Shown piece by piece: positions 1-7,789 of a stretch of DNA of 64,000 nucleotides. Both the position numbers and the translations under genes were made by a program. Location of the stretch: NCBI RefSeq assembly GCF_036322805.1, contig NZ_AP027272.1, positions 2,666,001 through 2,730,000 on the forward strand. The letters run 5' to 3'. Numbering within the stretch: position 1 is the stretch's first letter; each line of letters opens with the position of its first letter. The stretch is from Planctobacterium marinum. GTDB lineage: Bacteria > Pseudomonadota > Gammaproteobacteria > Enterobacterales > Alteromonadaceae. Below the pieces are notes generated by a model that searched no databases, was not told where the DNA came from, and saw nothing but the letters and a program-made list of their open reading frames with translations.

Positions 1-1778
1 ACTCAATCGGTGGTGCCATCAATATCATTACCAAGCAGCCCAATGAGGTGAACACCACTAAGGTAGGCCTGGAAGCCGGTACTCGCGGTCGCTTGCGCAC
101 TGATATTTTCACCAATAGAGAATTATCACCTGGCTTAGCCTTTAATATGAACATTGGCTACACCGAACGCGATGGCCTGGGTGAGTTCTACAACCTTGAA
201 AACCCCAAATGGGATGTAGGTGAAACGCAAGAAGTATATGGCCGTTTCTCGGTTAAATATGAGCCGTCTGATTCTTTGCGCTTTGTTTTGACTGCAGACG
301 GCAACAACGGCGACGGCGGTTTGCGTCCCTACACAGCGATGATCGATGAACTAGGACCAAACACCCGTTACACCTCTGGTAACAATGGCGTAGGTGTGGC
401 GCTAACTAACGCAGACGTGGCGCCTGACATCTATGATAATGCCACGGGTACTGATGCCGTAAACGAAGTATCCAACAATGCTCACGGTGTGTCGTTTACT
501 ACCGAGTGGGACATCAATGATGATCTGATGATGAAAGTTATCGCCAGCCACCGCTCTTCAGAATACAAAGCGGGCCTGGATGATGATGCAACGGTATACG
601 CACTTGATCACTACCCAGAGCGCGGTACTGCTGACCAGGACTCTTTAGAGTTACAGTTTAGTGGTTATCTTGGCGAAAATGCAGACTTCGTAGCCGGTTT
701 ATATTGGTTCCAGGAAGAAGGTGATAACCGCCAGGGCTCAGACTCCAGCTTTGACGGTGGTGGCAATACGCTGCAACTAGATCAAGAAGCCACCAGTAAA
801 GCTGCATTTATTAACATCGGTTACGATGTTGATGACGCTTTAAGAGTATCTGGTGGTTTGCGTTACACCGAAGATGAAAAAGAAGCGTCGGCAAATGTAT
901 TTCCGCCGCTTGGTACCATATACGATTCAGATGAATGGGATGAGTTAAGCTGGGAATTGGCCGCCAACTATACCTTCGAAAATGGAATGAACGCTTACGC
1001 GACTATCCAAACCGGTTATCAGGGTGGTCAGTACCCTGCTCGTCCATACTGTTTAATTGGCCAATTCTTTGGCAATGGTGGTTTCGATGACCTGGACAAT
1101 GCGATTGCTGCCGTCAATGCGGATAACTGTTTTACTGCTACCGATAACATCACTGCCATTAACTATGAAGTTGGTGTTAAAGGACGCGTAAACAGCTACC
1201 TGGATTTGAGCATTGCCGTATTTAACACTGAATATGATGACTTACCTTACCAGGTGAGCCAGGTTAGCGAAGCCGGATTCGACACAGCCAACCTCGTAGT
1301 ATCACAAACTTCTCGTGGTGTGGAATTTGACAGTAACCTGACATTGGGCAACTTCACAATGCAAACCAGCATTGGTTTTATGGATGTGGATGTAGATGAT
1401 CAGCTAGTGAACGGCACGGTATTCCAACCAGTTGCACCACTGACACCAGAATGGACAGTGGCATTCGGTCCTGCTTACGAAATGTTCCTGGAAGACGGTG
1501 CATCTGTTAAGTTCAGATTAGACTACTCATGGCGTGATGATATGTATGGCGAGCCTAGCTCAGCACCAGAGCGTATGACCTTAATCGAAGATCGTACCCT
1601 GGTAAATATGGGTATTACTTACACGCCAGGCAACGAAGCTTACACGCTAGGTCTTTATGGTCGTAACATCTTTGACGAGCGTTATGACAACGCTCGCCTA
1701 AACACAGGTGATTATGTCTTGCGCATCCTGTCTAATGATGCCAGTGAGTTCGGTGTAAGATTTACTACTGAATGGTAA
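1..1778 (+). CDS. TonB-dependent receptor, 5'-truncated by window edge
   Basis: The reading frame is open from base 3, so the true start lies before the window; the GTG at 48 is internal. The first visible residues, SIGGAINIITKQP, are the typical end of a TonB-receptor plug domain. They are followed by about 570 residues of alternating amphipathic beta-strands, and the protein ends in EFGVRFTTEW with a terminal aromatic residue, as outer-membrane barrels do. It would import a ligand through the outer membrane using TonB energy. The N-terminal signal and TonB box are out of view and the substrate cannot be told. A strong terminator follows directly, so it is probably the last gene of its transcript. 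Confidence 0.9.
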   Translation, partial: SIGGAINIITKQPNEVNTTKVGLEAGTRGRLRTDIFTNRELSPGLAFNMNIGYTERDGLGEFYNLENPKWDVGETQEVYGRFSVKYEPSDSLRFVLTADGNNGDGGLRPYTAMIDELGPNTRYTSGNNGVGVALTNADVAPDIYDNATGTDAVNEVSNNAHGVSFTTEWDINDDLMMKVIASHRSSEYKAGLDDDATVYALDHYPERGTADQDSLELQFSGYLGENADFVAGLYWFQEEGDNRQGSDSSFDGGGNTLQLDQEATSKAAFINIGYDVDDALRVSGGLRYTEDEKEASANVFPPLGTIYDSDEWDELSWELAANYTFENGMNAYATIQTGYQGGQYPARPYCLIGQFFGNGGFDDLDNAIAAVNADNCFTATDNITAINYEVGVKGRVNSYLDLSIAVFNTEYDDLPYQVSQVSEAGFDTANLVVSQTSRGVEFDSNLTLGNFTMQTSIGFMDVDVDDQLVNGTVFQPVAPLTPEWTVAFGPAYEMFLEDGASVKFRLDYSWRDDMYGEPSSAPERMTLIEDRTLVNMGITYTPGNEAYTLGLYGRNIFDERYDNARLNTGDYVLRILSNDASEFGVRFTTEW

Positions 1779-1801
1779 ATGATTCGCTGTAAGCAAAAAT
1801 C

Positions 1802-1832
1802 AAAAAGACCGACATTCTGTCGGTCTTTTTTT
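1802..1832. terminator. Rho-independent terminator, bidirectional
   Basis: The 13-nt arm AAAAAGACCGACA pairs with TGTCGGTCTTTTT across a 3-nt loop and is followed by a T run. It sits between the convergent TonB receptor and lipoprotein genes and can serve both strands. Confidence 0.9.
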
Positions 1833-1843
1833 ATGTTTATAAC

Positions 1844-2578
1844 TTATCCGCTGATCCGTTGTCCCACCTCAAAACTACAGCCAGATATCAATTCATAGGG
1901 CTCTAGTGGAGTTAAGGTTTGCATTTGTAAGCGACTGATTTGGTCCTGCTCCATTCTTCTACTGATTTCAAAATACATATGAGAATGCTCCGCATCAAAC
2001 CCTCGCAACTCGATATAAGGATATTGGCGATACAACCAGTTTCCTGTTATCAAAGGCTTTTGTTCATCCGACCATTCTTTACCAGCAATAAGGTAACTGA
2101 AGTCTTCCTTGAGGTGCAAAGTCAGTGGCACATCACAACTATTCACTTGATATTGATGTACCAAATCTTGTTGAAAAATATGGCCATTGTGCCCCTGCTC
2201 TTGCGGAAACAAAATCATGGCTAATGAGTTTTTTGTATACCAATGATTACCCTTAACCATAGGTTGTACCAGATTAACTTTAAAACCGGATTCAGAAGCC
2301 ACTTTTACCGCTCTCTCAAGCGTATCAGCATCTTTGAGCAACAATGAATAAAGCACGGTATTTTCAGTGATAGAAACTGGGGTATCCAGGCTATTCACTT
2401 GCGCTTTAAAGCCTTGCTCTTCAAATTGTTTCTGTAATACGGCGACCTTTTCCTGCGACAGGTATTTACCGTAAACATGCACGGTGGGCTTACCTGCACA
2501 CGCGCTGAGCGTAATTGCTATTACCAACACAGATAAGGCTTGCACTACCACTTTTAAGGAAAACATTCTTGTTAACAT
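1844..2578 (-). CDS. Hypothetical outer-membrane or periplasmic lipoprotein
   Basis: 244 residues. The N-terminus has a basic start, a hydrophobic stretch and the lipobox LSAC, with the cysteine at about residue 27, so lipidation by Lgt/LspA is expected. The mature part starts with a region (residues 33-105) that looks like a small alpha/beta fold of the SPOR or repeated-subdomain kind (VHVYGKYLSQEKVAVLQKQF), but I do not recognise the family. It is convergent with the preceding TonB receptor gene and divergent from the PadR gene. No catalytic motif is visible. Confidence 0.75.
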   Translation of the reverse strand: MLTRMFSLKVVVQALSVLVIAITLSACAGKPTVHVYGKYLSQEKVAVLQKQFEEQGFKAQVNSLDTPVSITENTVLYSLLLKDADTLERAVKVASESGFKVNLVQPMVKGNHWYTKNSLAMILFPQEQGHNGHIFQQDLVHQYQVNSCDVPLTLHLKEDFSYLIAGKEWSDEQKPLITGNWLYRQYPYIELRGFDAEHSHMYFEISRRMEQDQISRLQMQTLTPLEPYELISGCSFEVGQRISG

Positions 2579-2718
2579 AACCAGCTCCTTTAAAACACAA
2601 AATTAGATTACACCTGTAATCTTTAATTATCAATCCCCTCAATACGAATTAAAAAATGCGCAAATTCATTAAGTTATCGATTTGATTGAAATTTAACCAA
2701 AAAACTATTTGCAGTTTT

Positions 2719-2764
2719 ATACTGTGTGATGCATAGTATAAAAACACTATGCAATACACAGTAT
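2719..2764. promoter_or_regulatory. Long inverted repeat, likely PadR operator
   Basis: Two 19-nt arms (2719-2737 and 2746-2764) match at 17 of 19 positions as inverted repeats around an 8-nt AT-rich spacer. The first arm runs ATACTGTGTGATGCATAGT. A further related half, CATAGTA, follows at 2771. It lies 44 bp before the PadR start codon. PadR-family regulators bind ATACT/AGTAT-type dyads and commonly repress themselves, so this is the obvious operator; the assignment is inferred. Confidence 0.65.
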
Positions 2765-2807
2765 GTGTCACATAGTAAGTGATATTGACTAACTGACAGG
2801 AGTCAAA

Positions 2808-3146
2808 GTGGAAATCGAACAGTTAGACAAATTAAAACAAGAATTGCGACGAGGTGTATTGGTATTAGCGGTGCTGATGCAATTGCGGCAGGAACACTAT
2901 GGTTACTCGTTGCGGAAGTCTTTGAGTGATGTTGGTCTGGAGATCGACGAAGGCACTCTGTATCCCTTAATTCGGCGCCTGGAAAAACAAGGCTTATTAG
3001 TGAGTGAATGGCGCGATGATGGCAAACGCAAAAAGCGCTTTTATTGTCTATCACCATCAGGATACATCGCACTTGAAGCCATGCAAAGCGAATGGCAAAG
3101 CCTGAACCACAATATTGAAATCATAAACCAAGGAGAGACATCATGA
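2808..3146 (+). CDS. PadR-family transcriptional regulator
   Basis: 112 residues, GTG start with a good ribosome site (ACAGGAG, 2796-2802). The sequence has the PadR winged helix: YGYSLRKSL in helix 2, then DEGTLYPLIRRLEKQGLLVSEW, the family signature for the recognition helix and wing, then the basic RKKRFYCLSPSG. It probably binds the inverted repeat just upstream. Its last four bases overlap the start of the next gene, which has an N-terminal HAAS/DUF1700-like region. PadR plus a HAAS-type membrane protein is a recurrent pair in which the membrane protein may respond to envelope state; that role is inferred. Confidence 0.9.
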   Translation: MEIEQLDKLKQELRRGVLVLAVLMQLRQEHYGYSLRKSLSDVGLEIDEGTLYPLIRRLEKQGLLVSEWRDDGKRKKRFYCLSPSGYIALEAMQSEWQSLNHNIEIINQGETS

Positions 3147-4084
3147 ATCTGGTACAAAACTATCTTGCGCAGGTCAACGCCTGGCTACCTGATTCGGCAG
3201 ACGAAGATGTATTGCAAGAACTTGAAAGTACCATTGAAGAGCACCTCGAGGCGTTCCAAGAGGAACACGGCAAGCCCGCCTCTGATAAAGATATCGCTGA
3301 TATTTTACGGGCTATCGGTTCTCCTAAAACCGTTGCTTCGCGCTTTGGCAAACAGCAATATCTTATCGGCCCGGAACTCTACCCCATGTGGCGCTATAGC
3401 TTGCGTATCGCGTTAACCCTGATGTTAATTTTGTTTTTTATTAATGGGCTGCTACGTTACGTTTCCGGGGTTAGTGACATATTCCTTTCCACCGGTTGGT
3501 TTATGGGCCTGTTGCAACCCGGATTGGTCGCAGTGGCCGTCACTACGATTATCTTCGCTGTTTTAGAGCGTCAGGGAAAAACCGATTACTTCAAAGACAA
3601 TTGGGATCCGCTAAAGCGGGTTTCAGTGAAACAAAGTAAATCTGATCAGCAAGATGCTGTCACCAATGTCATTGGCGATGTACTGTGCTTAATCATCTGG
3701 AATCGTTGGCTGGATTTTTCACAGGATGCCGTATACCGATTAGATAGCTTAACCGTGCAGTTCCATGAAATTTACCACCTGCTGTTTTGGCCAGTAAATA
3801 TACTATTGCTATGCTCAATTGCACTTTACGGATGGCAGTTACTAAACCAATTTTGGCGCAAATCCACTGTGATAGCGGCATTGGTGATTGATTGTGTCAG
3901 CCTGCTCATCCTGGTATTGATGCTATTGCATGTGGATCAAACTCAGGTTATTGGTCTTTCTGATAACCTGGATGTTCGCATAACTGAAAATATTGGTTTA
4001 ATTTTTAAAGTGAGTTTTGTAGTGATTACGGGCCTAATTTTGATGGACCTGAGACATCACATTAAACTGTTGAAATCACTCTAG
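3143..4084 (+). CDS. HAAS/DUF1700-like domain membrane protein
   Basis: 313 residues, start ATG overlapping the padR stop (ATGA). Residues 1-80 form an acidic helical domain with a pattern common in HAAS/DUF1700 proteins (bundled helices, then ILRAIGSPKTVASRFG). The rest has about six hydrophobic segments: roughly 85-105, 115-140, a pair around 210-235, 245-265 and 285-305. No enzyme motif is visible. Translational coupling to padR indicates joint function, probably as an envelope component whose level the PadR protein controls. The ligand or partner is unknown. Confidence 0.75.
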   Translation: MNLVQNYLAQVNAWLPDSADEDVLQELESTIEEHLEAFQEEHGKPASDKDIADILRAIGSPKTVASRFGKQQYLIGPELYPMWRYSLRIALTLMLILFFINGLLRYVSGVSDIFLSTGWFMGLLQPGLVAVAVTTIIFAVLERQGKTDYFKDNWDPLKRVSVKQSKSDQQDAVTNVIGDVLCLIIWNRWLDFSQDAVYRLDSLTVQFHEIYHLLFWPVNILLLCSIALYGWQLLNQFWRKSTVIAALVIDCVSLLILVLMLLHVDQTQVIGLSDNLDVRITENIGLIFKVSFVVITGLILMDLRHHIKLLKSL

Positions 4085-4097
4085 AAGATACGATTTG

Positions 4098-4126
4098 GAG
4101 AAACTTGCCAATCAGGCAGGTTTCTC
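4098..4126. terminator. Bidirectional hairpin between convergent genes
   Basis: Arms GAGAAACTTGCC (4098-4109) and GGCAGGTTTCTC (4115-4126) pair with one G-U wobble around a 5-nt loop. It lies between the membrane protein gene and the convergent secreted-protein gene. The flanking T runs are short, so strength is uncertain. Confidence 0.6.
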
Positions 4127-4139
4127 TTGCTCACAGTAA

Positions 4140-4883
4140 TTATATTTCGGCCACAGAAGATCCATCACGCCATGCTCCATTCTTATGGTTATACACCCAG
4201 ATTTGAGTGGCAACATTACCACCTTTTAAATCTACAAAGTGTACTTTGAAAGGAACGTAAGACCACATATTTACGGTTTGAGGGATTTCGGCATTGATTG
4301 CTTTTGCAAAAATAATATTGCGAATGTGATATCTATTGGGGTCCGATAAAGCTACCTGACATTCAGCATCACACAAAACCTGGATCTCTCGCTCTACTTC
4401 GCTAAGAACAATTTCGTTATTATTGATATTAGGTAGGCCTGCAAACTCAATATTTTTATATGCGCCATGAAAGTCCAGTGCATTAATGACGTCCATGAAC
4501 CCTGCATATTGAGATACGGAAAGTCCCAGGTAGCTGGCAAAATCTGCCTGCACCTGATTATCCAGCTTTATACTTTTTGCTTTCTCATCCTCACACAGCG
4601 GCTTTTCACTGATCAATGCCGATTGTAATTGTTTATACAAAGGACGTTCATTGATGGGAGTTGGTTGGCTTGCCGTTCTTATTTGTGCCATTTCCCCAAA
4701 CCTGGCTACGGCCTCCAGATACTGTTCGGGTGTACTTCCTATTTGAGCTGCAATTAAGTTTGCATTGATTGCCAATGGAGAATCGTCGTCTAGCCCAGCA
4801 ATGGAATTCCCTGCTGAAACTGTATTCAACCACAATACACAGCTCGCCACGCCCACTTTGAAAAGGGATTTACTTAGTTTCAT
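4140..4883 (-). CDS. Hypothetical secreted protein at end of starch locus
   Basis: 247 residues with a Sec signal peptide (MKLSKSLFKVGVASCVLWLNTVSAG, here shown to 20: MKLSKSLFKVGVASCVLWLN), cleaved near residue 25. The mature part has three cysteines near 97, 173 and 177 and a C-terminal stretch rich in beta-strand (MWSYVPFKVHFVDL, ATQIWVYNHKNG). I do not recognise the family. It is on the same strand as, and 137 bp after, the pullulanase gene, so it may be an accessory of the glucan locus. A perfect hairpin covering its ribosome binding site (4886-4908) suggests translational control. Confidence 0.6.
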   Translation of the reverse strand: MKLSKSLFKVGVASCVLWLNTVSAGNSIAGLDDDSPLAINANLIAAQIGSTPEQYLEAVARFGEMAQIRTASQPTPINERPLYKQLQSALISEKPLCEDEKAKSIKLDNQVQADFASYLGLSVSQYAGFMDVINALDFHGAYKNIEFAGLPNINNNEIVLSEVEREIQVLCDAECQVALSDPNRYHIRNIIFAKAINAEIPQTVNMWSYVPFKVHFVDLKGGNVATQIWVYNHKNGAWRDGSSVAEI

Positions 4884-4885
4884 TG

Positions 4886-4908
4886 TTATCTCCTTATAAA
4901 GGAGATAA
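4886..4908 (-). promoter_or_regulatory. Perfect hairpin sequestering the Shine-Dalgarno
   Basis: In the minus-strand RNA, UUAUCUCCUU (from 4908) pairs perfectly with AAGGAGAUAA across a 3-nt loop, and the start AUG (4883-4881) follows two bases later. The 3' arm contains the full AAGGAG ribosome site, so the folded form should block initiation. This could act as a thermosensor-like switch or anti-SD control; the structure is seen, the function is inferred. Confidence 0.6.
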
Positions 4909-4987
4909 ATATAGAGGTTATTTAATTTACCATCAATGGCAGAAATTCACTGTTCATCTGGCATTAATTTTTCAGTTGGCGAGAGAT

Positions 4988-5012
4988 AGACGAAGACAGA
5001 GCGTCTTCGTCT
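4988..5012 (-). terminator. Hairpin after pullulanase gene, weak terminator
   Basis: Arms AGACGAAGAC (4988-4997) and GTCTTCGTCT (5003-5012) pair perfectly 8 bp beyond the pullulanase stop. On the minus strand no clear U tract follows, so it may be a weak terminator or an mRNA 3'-end stabiliser that allows read-through to the next gene. Confidence 0.45.
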
Positions 5013-5020
5013 GAATCTAA

Positions 5021-7789
5021 TTATTTTACAAAGACCGCCACCGTCAACCCAGGTACAACAAAACTATCAGCTTTGGCCTGAGCTGAGGCTGTTACCGGGT
5101 CGGCACCTTTGGCCTGACGAGGGTGTAAACTGTATTTACTCGCTCCCTCAAAGGCAAAAGTCTGCTGATTTACATCATTATTGAATAGCACCAAAATGCC
5201 TTCAAACGCCGGATCGAGATCTTGTGGCCCTTGCCCATCTTCAATACTCATAACGATCAGACCAATTTGCTGATCTTTACCTGTATTGTGGAAAGAGACA
5301 CGTTCTATCACTTGCTGCTGAGTTTGCAAACTAAACAGATTTGAAGAAGAGCGAATAGCGATAAAATCCATAAATACCTTGGCTGCAAATTCAATATGAG
5401 CCGGTTTAACCTTATCTCGGCCATCATTACCCTTGATGATCCGGGTAATAATATCCCAGTTTGCCTCATCCTTTACCGCAGGCGGTAAACCAACATGATA
5501 GTTATTGGACTGTTTGGCAAAATCAACAGCATTAAACCAATCGCCATAATCATAGCTGTCTCTGAGATAAGATTTTGAGCGCAATAATTCACCGCCCATG
5601 TGCAAGAATGGAATACCTTGAGCCAGTAACGGATATGCCAGTGACAAGTTTTGCATTCTCACCCGCTGCTCAGTAGTAGCTTCAAAAGCTATGCGGTAAT
5701 GGTTGTTGTCCCACAGCGTTTGATTATCGTGTTTAGAGACGTAGTTAATGGTATCTGCTGGATCAAGCGCATAACCGGTAGGGGCACCACCATAGGGTAT
5801 GTCTTTCCCGGTAACTTGTTCACCTTGACTGTTTTGCAACGGGAAATTCGCCAGGTTACCGGCAAGCCCTACCCGAATTTGATCCATTGATAGATAATAC
5901 TCTTGCAGCTGTGCTGCTTGTTTTGCATCGGATTGTAGCTCATTGGGCTGAACGATGAGGCCATTACCAATCCCCTGCCCAAAGCGCAACTCGTCGGCAC
6001 TGACAAACGAAGAACCACCGCGCACGGCATCCCGCAAACGATCGGTAAAGGTCCCTATCTCAGTGCCCGCAAGCGGTATTTGTGCTGCCTGTTCAAATTG
6101 TGAGTTATTTGCCACTTCACCAAAATTCCAGCCTTCGCCGTAAAAATAGGTGTCTGGATCAACAGCGCGAACCGCTTTTCTTGATTGCAACATAGCGGCT
6201 TTGGGTTGATGGCCCATTAAATCAAAACGGAAGCCATCAATTTTGTAATCTCTGGCCCACACCACCAATGAATCTGTCATGAGCTTTGCCATCATGCGAT
6301 TCTCGGTGGCTGAGTTTTCACAACAGGTGGAGGTTTCAACCGCACCGGAGATTGGGTTCAAACGGTGATAATAATAGGGTACCACCTTGTCCAGTACCGA
6401 TTTTTCATCGAGCCCAGAGGCAAAGGTGTGGTTGTATACAACATCCATAATTACCTTAAAGCCTTGATTGTGCAGGCTTTGCACCATCTCTCTGAACTCC
6501 ACCAAACGAGGGATCCCCTCTGGCTCCATGGCATAGCTGCCTTCCGGCACAGTGTAATGGTAAGGGTCATAACCCCAGTTATATGGGTCATACGGTCGAA
6601 TCAACTCAATGATAGCCTGAGCGTCCCCAGTGAGCGGGTCAAAGCTTTGCAGAATGGCCTGCAAGGAATGACTCATATCGATATCCGTATTACAAATCGC
6701 CACTTCAGGTACCATCTGACAAACTTTGCTCATAGGATCGGAAGGAAAAATCACCTTAGCGGGATCCTCATTTACCGTTGAGATATCATAAGTGGGCAGC
6801 AGATGTACTGTATTTAAACCCGCCAAACCCAGGGCAGTTAAGTGCTTAGCACCATCACTGGCGGTTTCGGTAAAGGCTTTGTATTTACCGGCATAGGCTG
6901 GATTCGAGAGATTCTTATCCGAAGCACTGAAATCCCGGATGTGGGTTTCGTATAAGATCAAACTTTCAGGATGAGTCAGCGGCTCGTCTTTCTGCTCATC
7001 CCATCCTACAGGTTTGGTTTTATCGCTTGCTAAATCCACCACCTGGGAATACAAACTATTGCGAGATAAACTCAATGAATAGGGGTCGGTCACCTCATAG
7101 GTCTCGATGGCCTGAGTGCGTGGATGATATACCTCAATGGCGTAGCGATAATAAGTGCCCTGTCCATGCCTTGATTCAGCCCGCCAAACCCCGCTCTGTT
7201 CCTCTTGCATTACCACACTTTTTAACAGGGTCTTACTCTCGTCATACAAATTCACTTTTACCGACTTAGCCGTGGGAGCCCACAGGGCAAATTCAGACCC
7301 ACTTGCTGTAACGGTAGCACCTAAGTCGATCACTTCATCGGCATCAGCTTCGCCCTGAGTATAAAGGGAGTCCAATATTCTGGCAGTCTGCAGGTATGAG
7401 ACAGCGATAACTTCACCACTGGCATTTTTTTGTGCGACAGCTACCTGCCCTTTTAGCAGAGATTTGATATCAGCAATTTTTGATACAAATTCAAGCCCCT
7501 GAAACGATGTTAAATGCGGAGTTGATGTGGCAACAAATTCAGGCACTGTGGATATTTGCAGCGGATAACTATTGTCTGGAGCCAGCCCCTCGTCAAGAGT
7601 CGCATTTGACGATGTCAATAAGGAGAAGGATACCGCCTCGTCCTCAGGCTTGATCAGGATCAGGTTATCCTGCAGCCAATGGGCAGCAAAATTGGACGTG
7701 GTATCAGATGATACCCCCGCTTCAGGAAGAGGCTTACTGCAGCCACCGATGATTGAGGCAGCCAATAAACCCAAAGCCAGTTTTTTCAT
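5021..7789 (-). CDS. Pullulanase-type alpha-1,6-glucosidase lipoprotein (GH13)
   Basis: 922 residues. A lipoprotein signal with IIGGC places the lipidated cysteine at residue 17, so the enzyme is probably tethered to the outer membrane. An N-terminal region (20-155) precedes a CBM48-like beta-sandwich (about 165-255) and the GH13 barrel (about 275-790). The catalytic set is present: nucleophile D523 in FRFDLMGH, acid/base E552 in YGEGWNFGE and D688 in VSKHDNQT. It would cleave alpha-1,6 branches of pullulan or glycogen. The start overlaps the GH31 stop (ATGA) and follows AAGGAG, so it is the last gene of a coupled operon. It is a paralogue of the 1397-residue enzyme at 17941. Confidence 0.9.
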   Translation of the reverse strand: MKKLALGLLAASIIGGCSKPLPEAGVSSDTTSNFAAHWLQDNLILIKPEDEAVSFSLLTSSNATLDEGLAPDNSYPLQISTVPEFVATSTPHLTSFQGLEFVSKIADIKSLLKGQVAVAQKNASGEVIAVSYLQTARILDSLYTQGEADADEVIDLGATVTASGSEFALWAPTAKSVKVNLYDESKTLLKSVVMQEEQSGVWRAESRHGQGTYYRYAIEVYHPRTQAIETYEVTDPYSLSLSRNSLYSQVVDLASDKTKPVGWDEQKDEPLTHPESLILYETHIRDFSASDKNLSNPAYAGKYKAFTETASDGAKHLTALGLAGLNTVHLLPTYDISTVNEDPAKVIFPSDPMSKVCQMVPEVAICNTDIDMSHSLQAILQSFDPLTGDAQAIIELIRPYDPYNWGYDPYHYTVPEGSYAMEPEGIPRLVEFREMVQSLHNQGFKVIMDVVYNHTFASGLDEKSVLDKVVPYYYHRLNPISGAVETSTCCENSATENRMMAKLMTDSLVVWARDYKIDGFRFDLMGHQPKAAMLQSRKAVRAVDPDTYFYGEGWNFGEVANNSQFEQAAQIPLAGTEIGTFTDRLRDAVRGGSSFVSADELRFGQGIGNGLIVQPNELQSDAKQAAQLQEYYLSMDQIRVGLAGNLANFPLQNSQGEQVTGKDIPYGGAPTGYALDPADTINYVSKHDNQTLWDNNHYRIAFEATTEQRVRMQNLSLAYPLLAQGIPFLHMGGELLRSKSYLRDSYDYGDWFNAVDFAKQSNNYHVGLPPAVKDEANWDIITRIIKGNDGRDKVKPAHIEFAAKVFMDFIAIRSSSNLFSLQTQQQVIERVSFHNTGKDQQIGLIVMSIEDGQGPQDLDPAFEGILVLFNNDVNQQTFAFEGASKYSLHPRQAKGADPVTASAQAKADSFVVPGLTVAVFVK

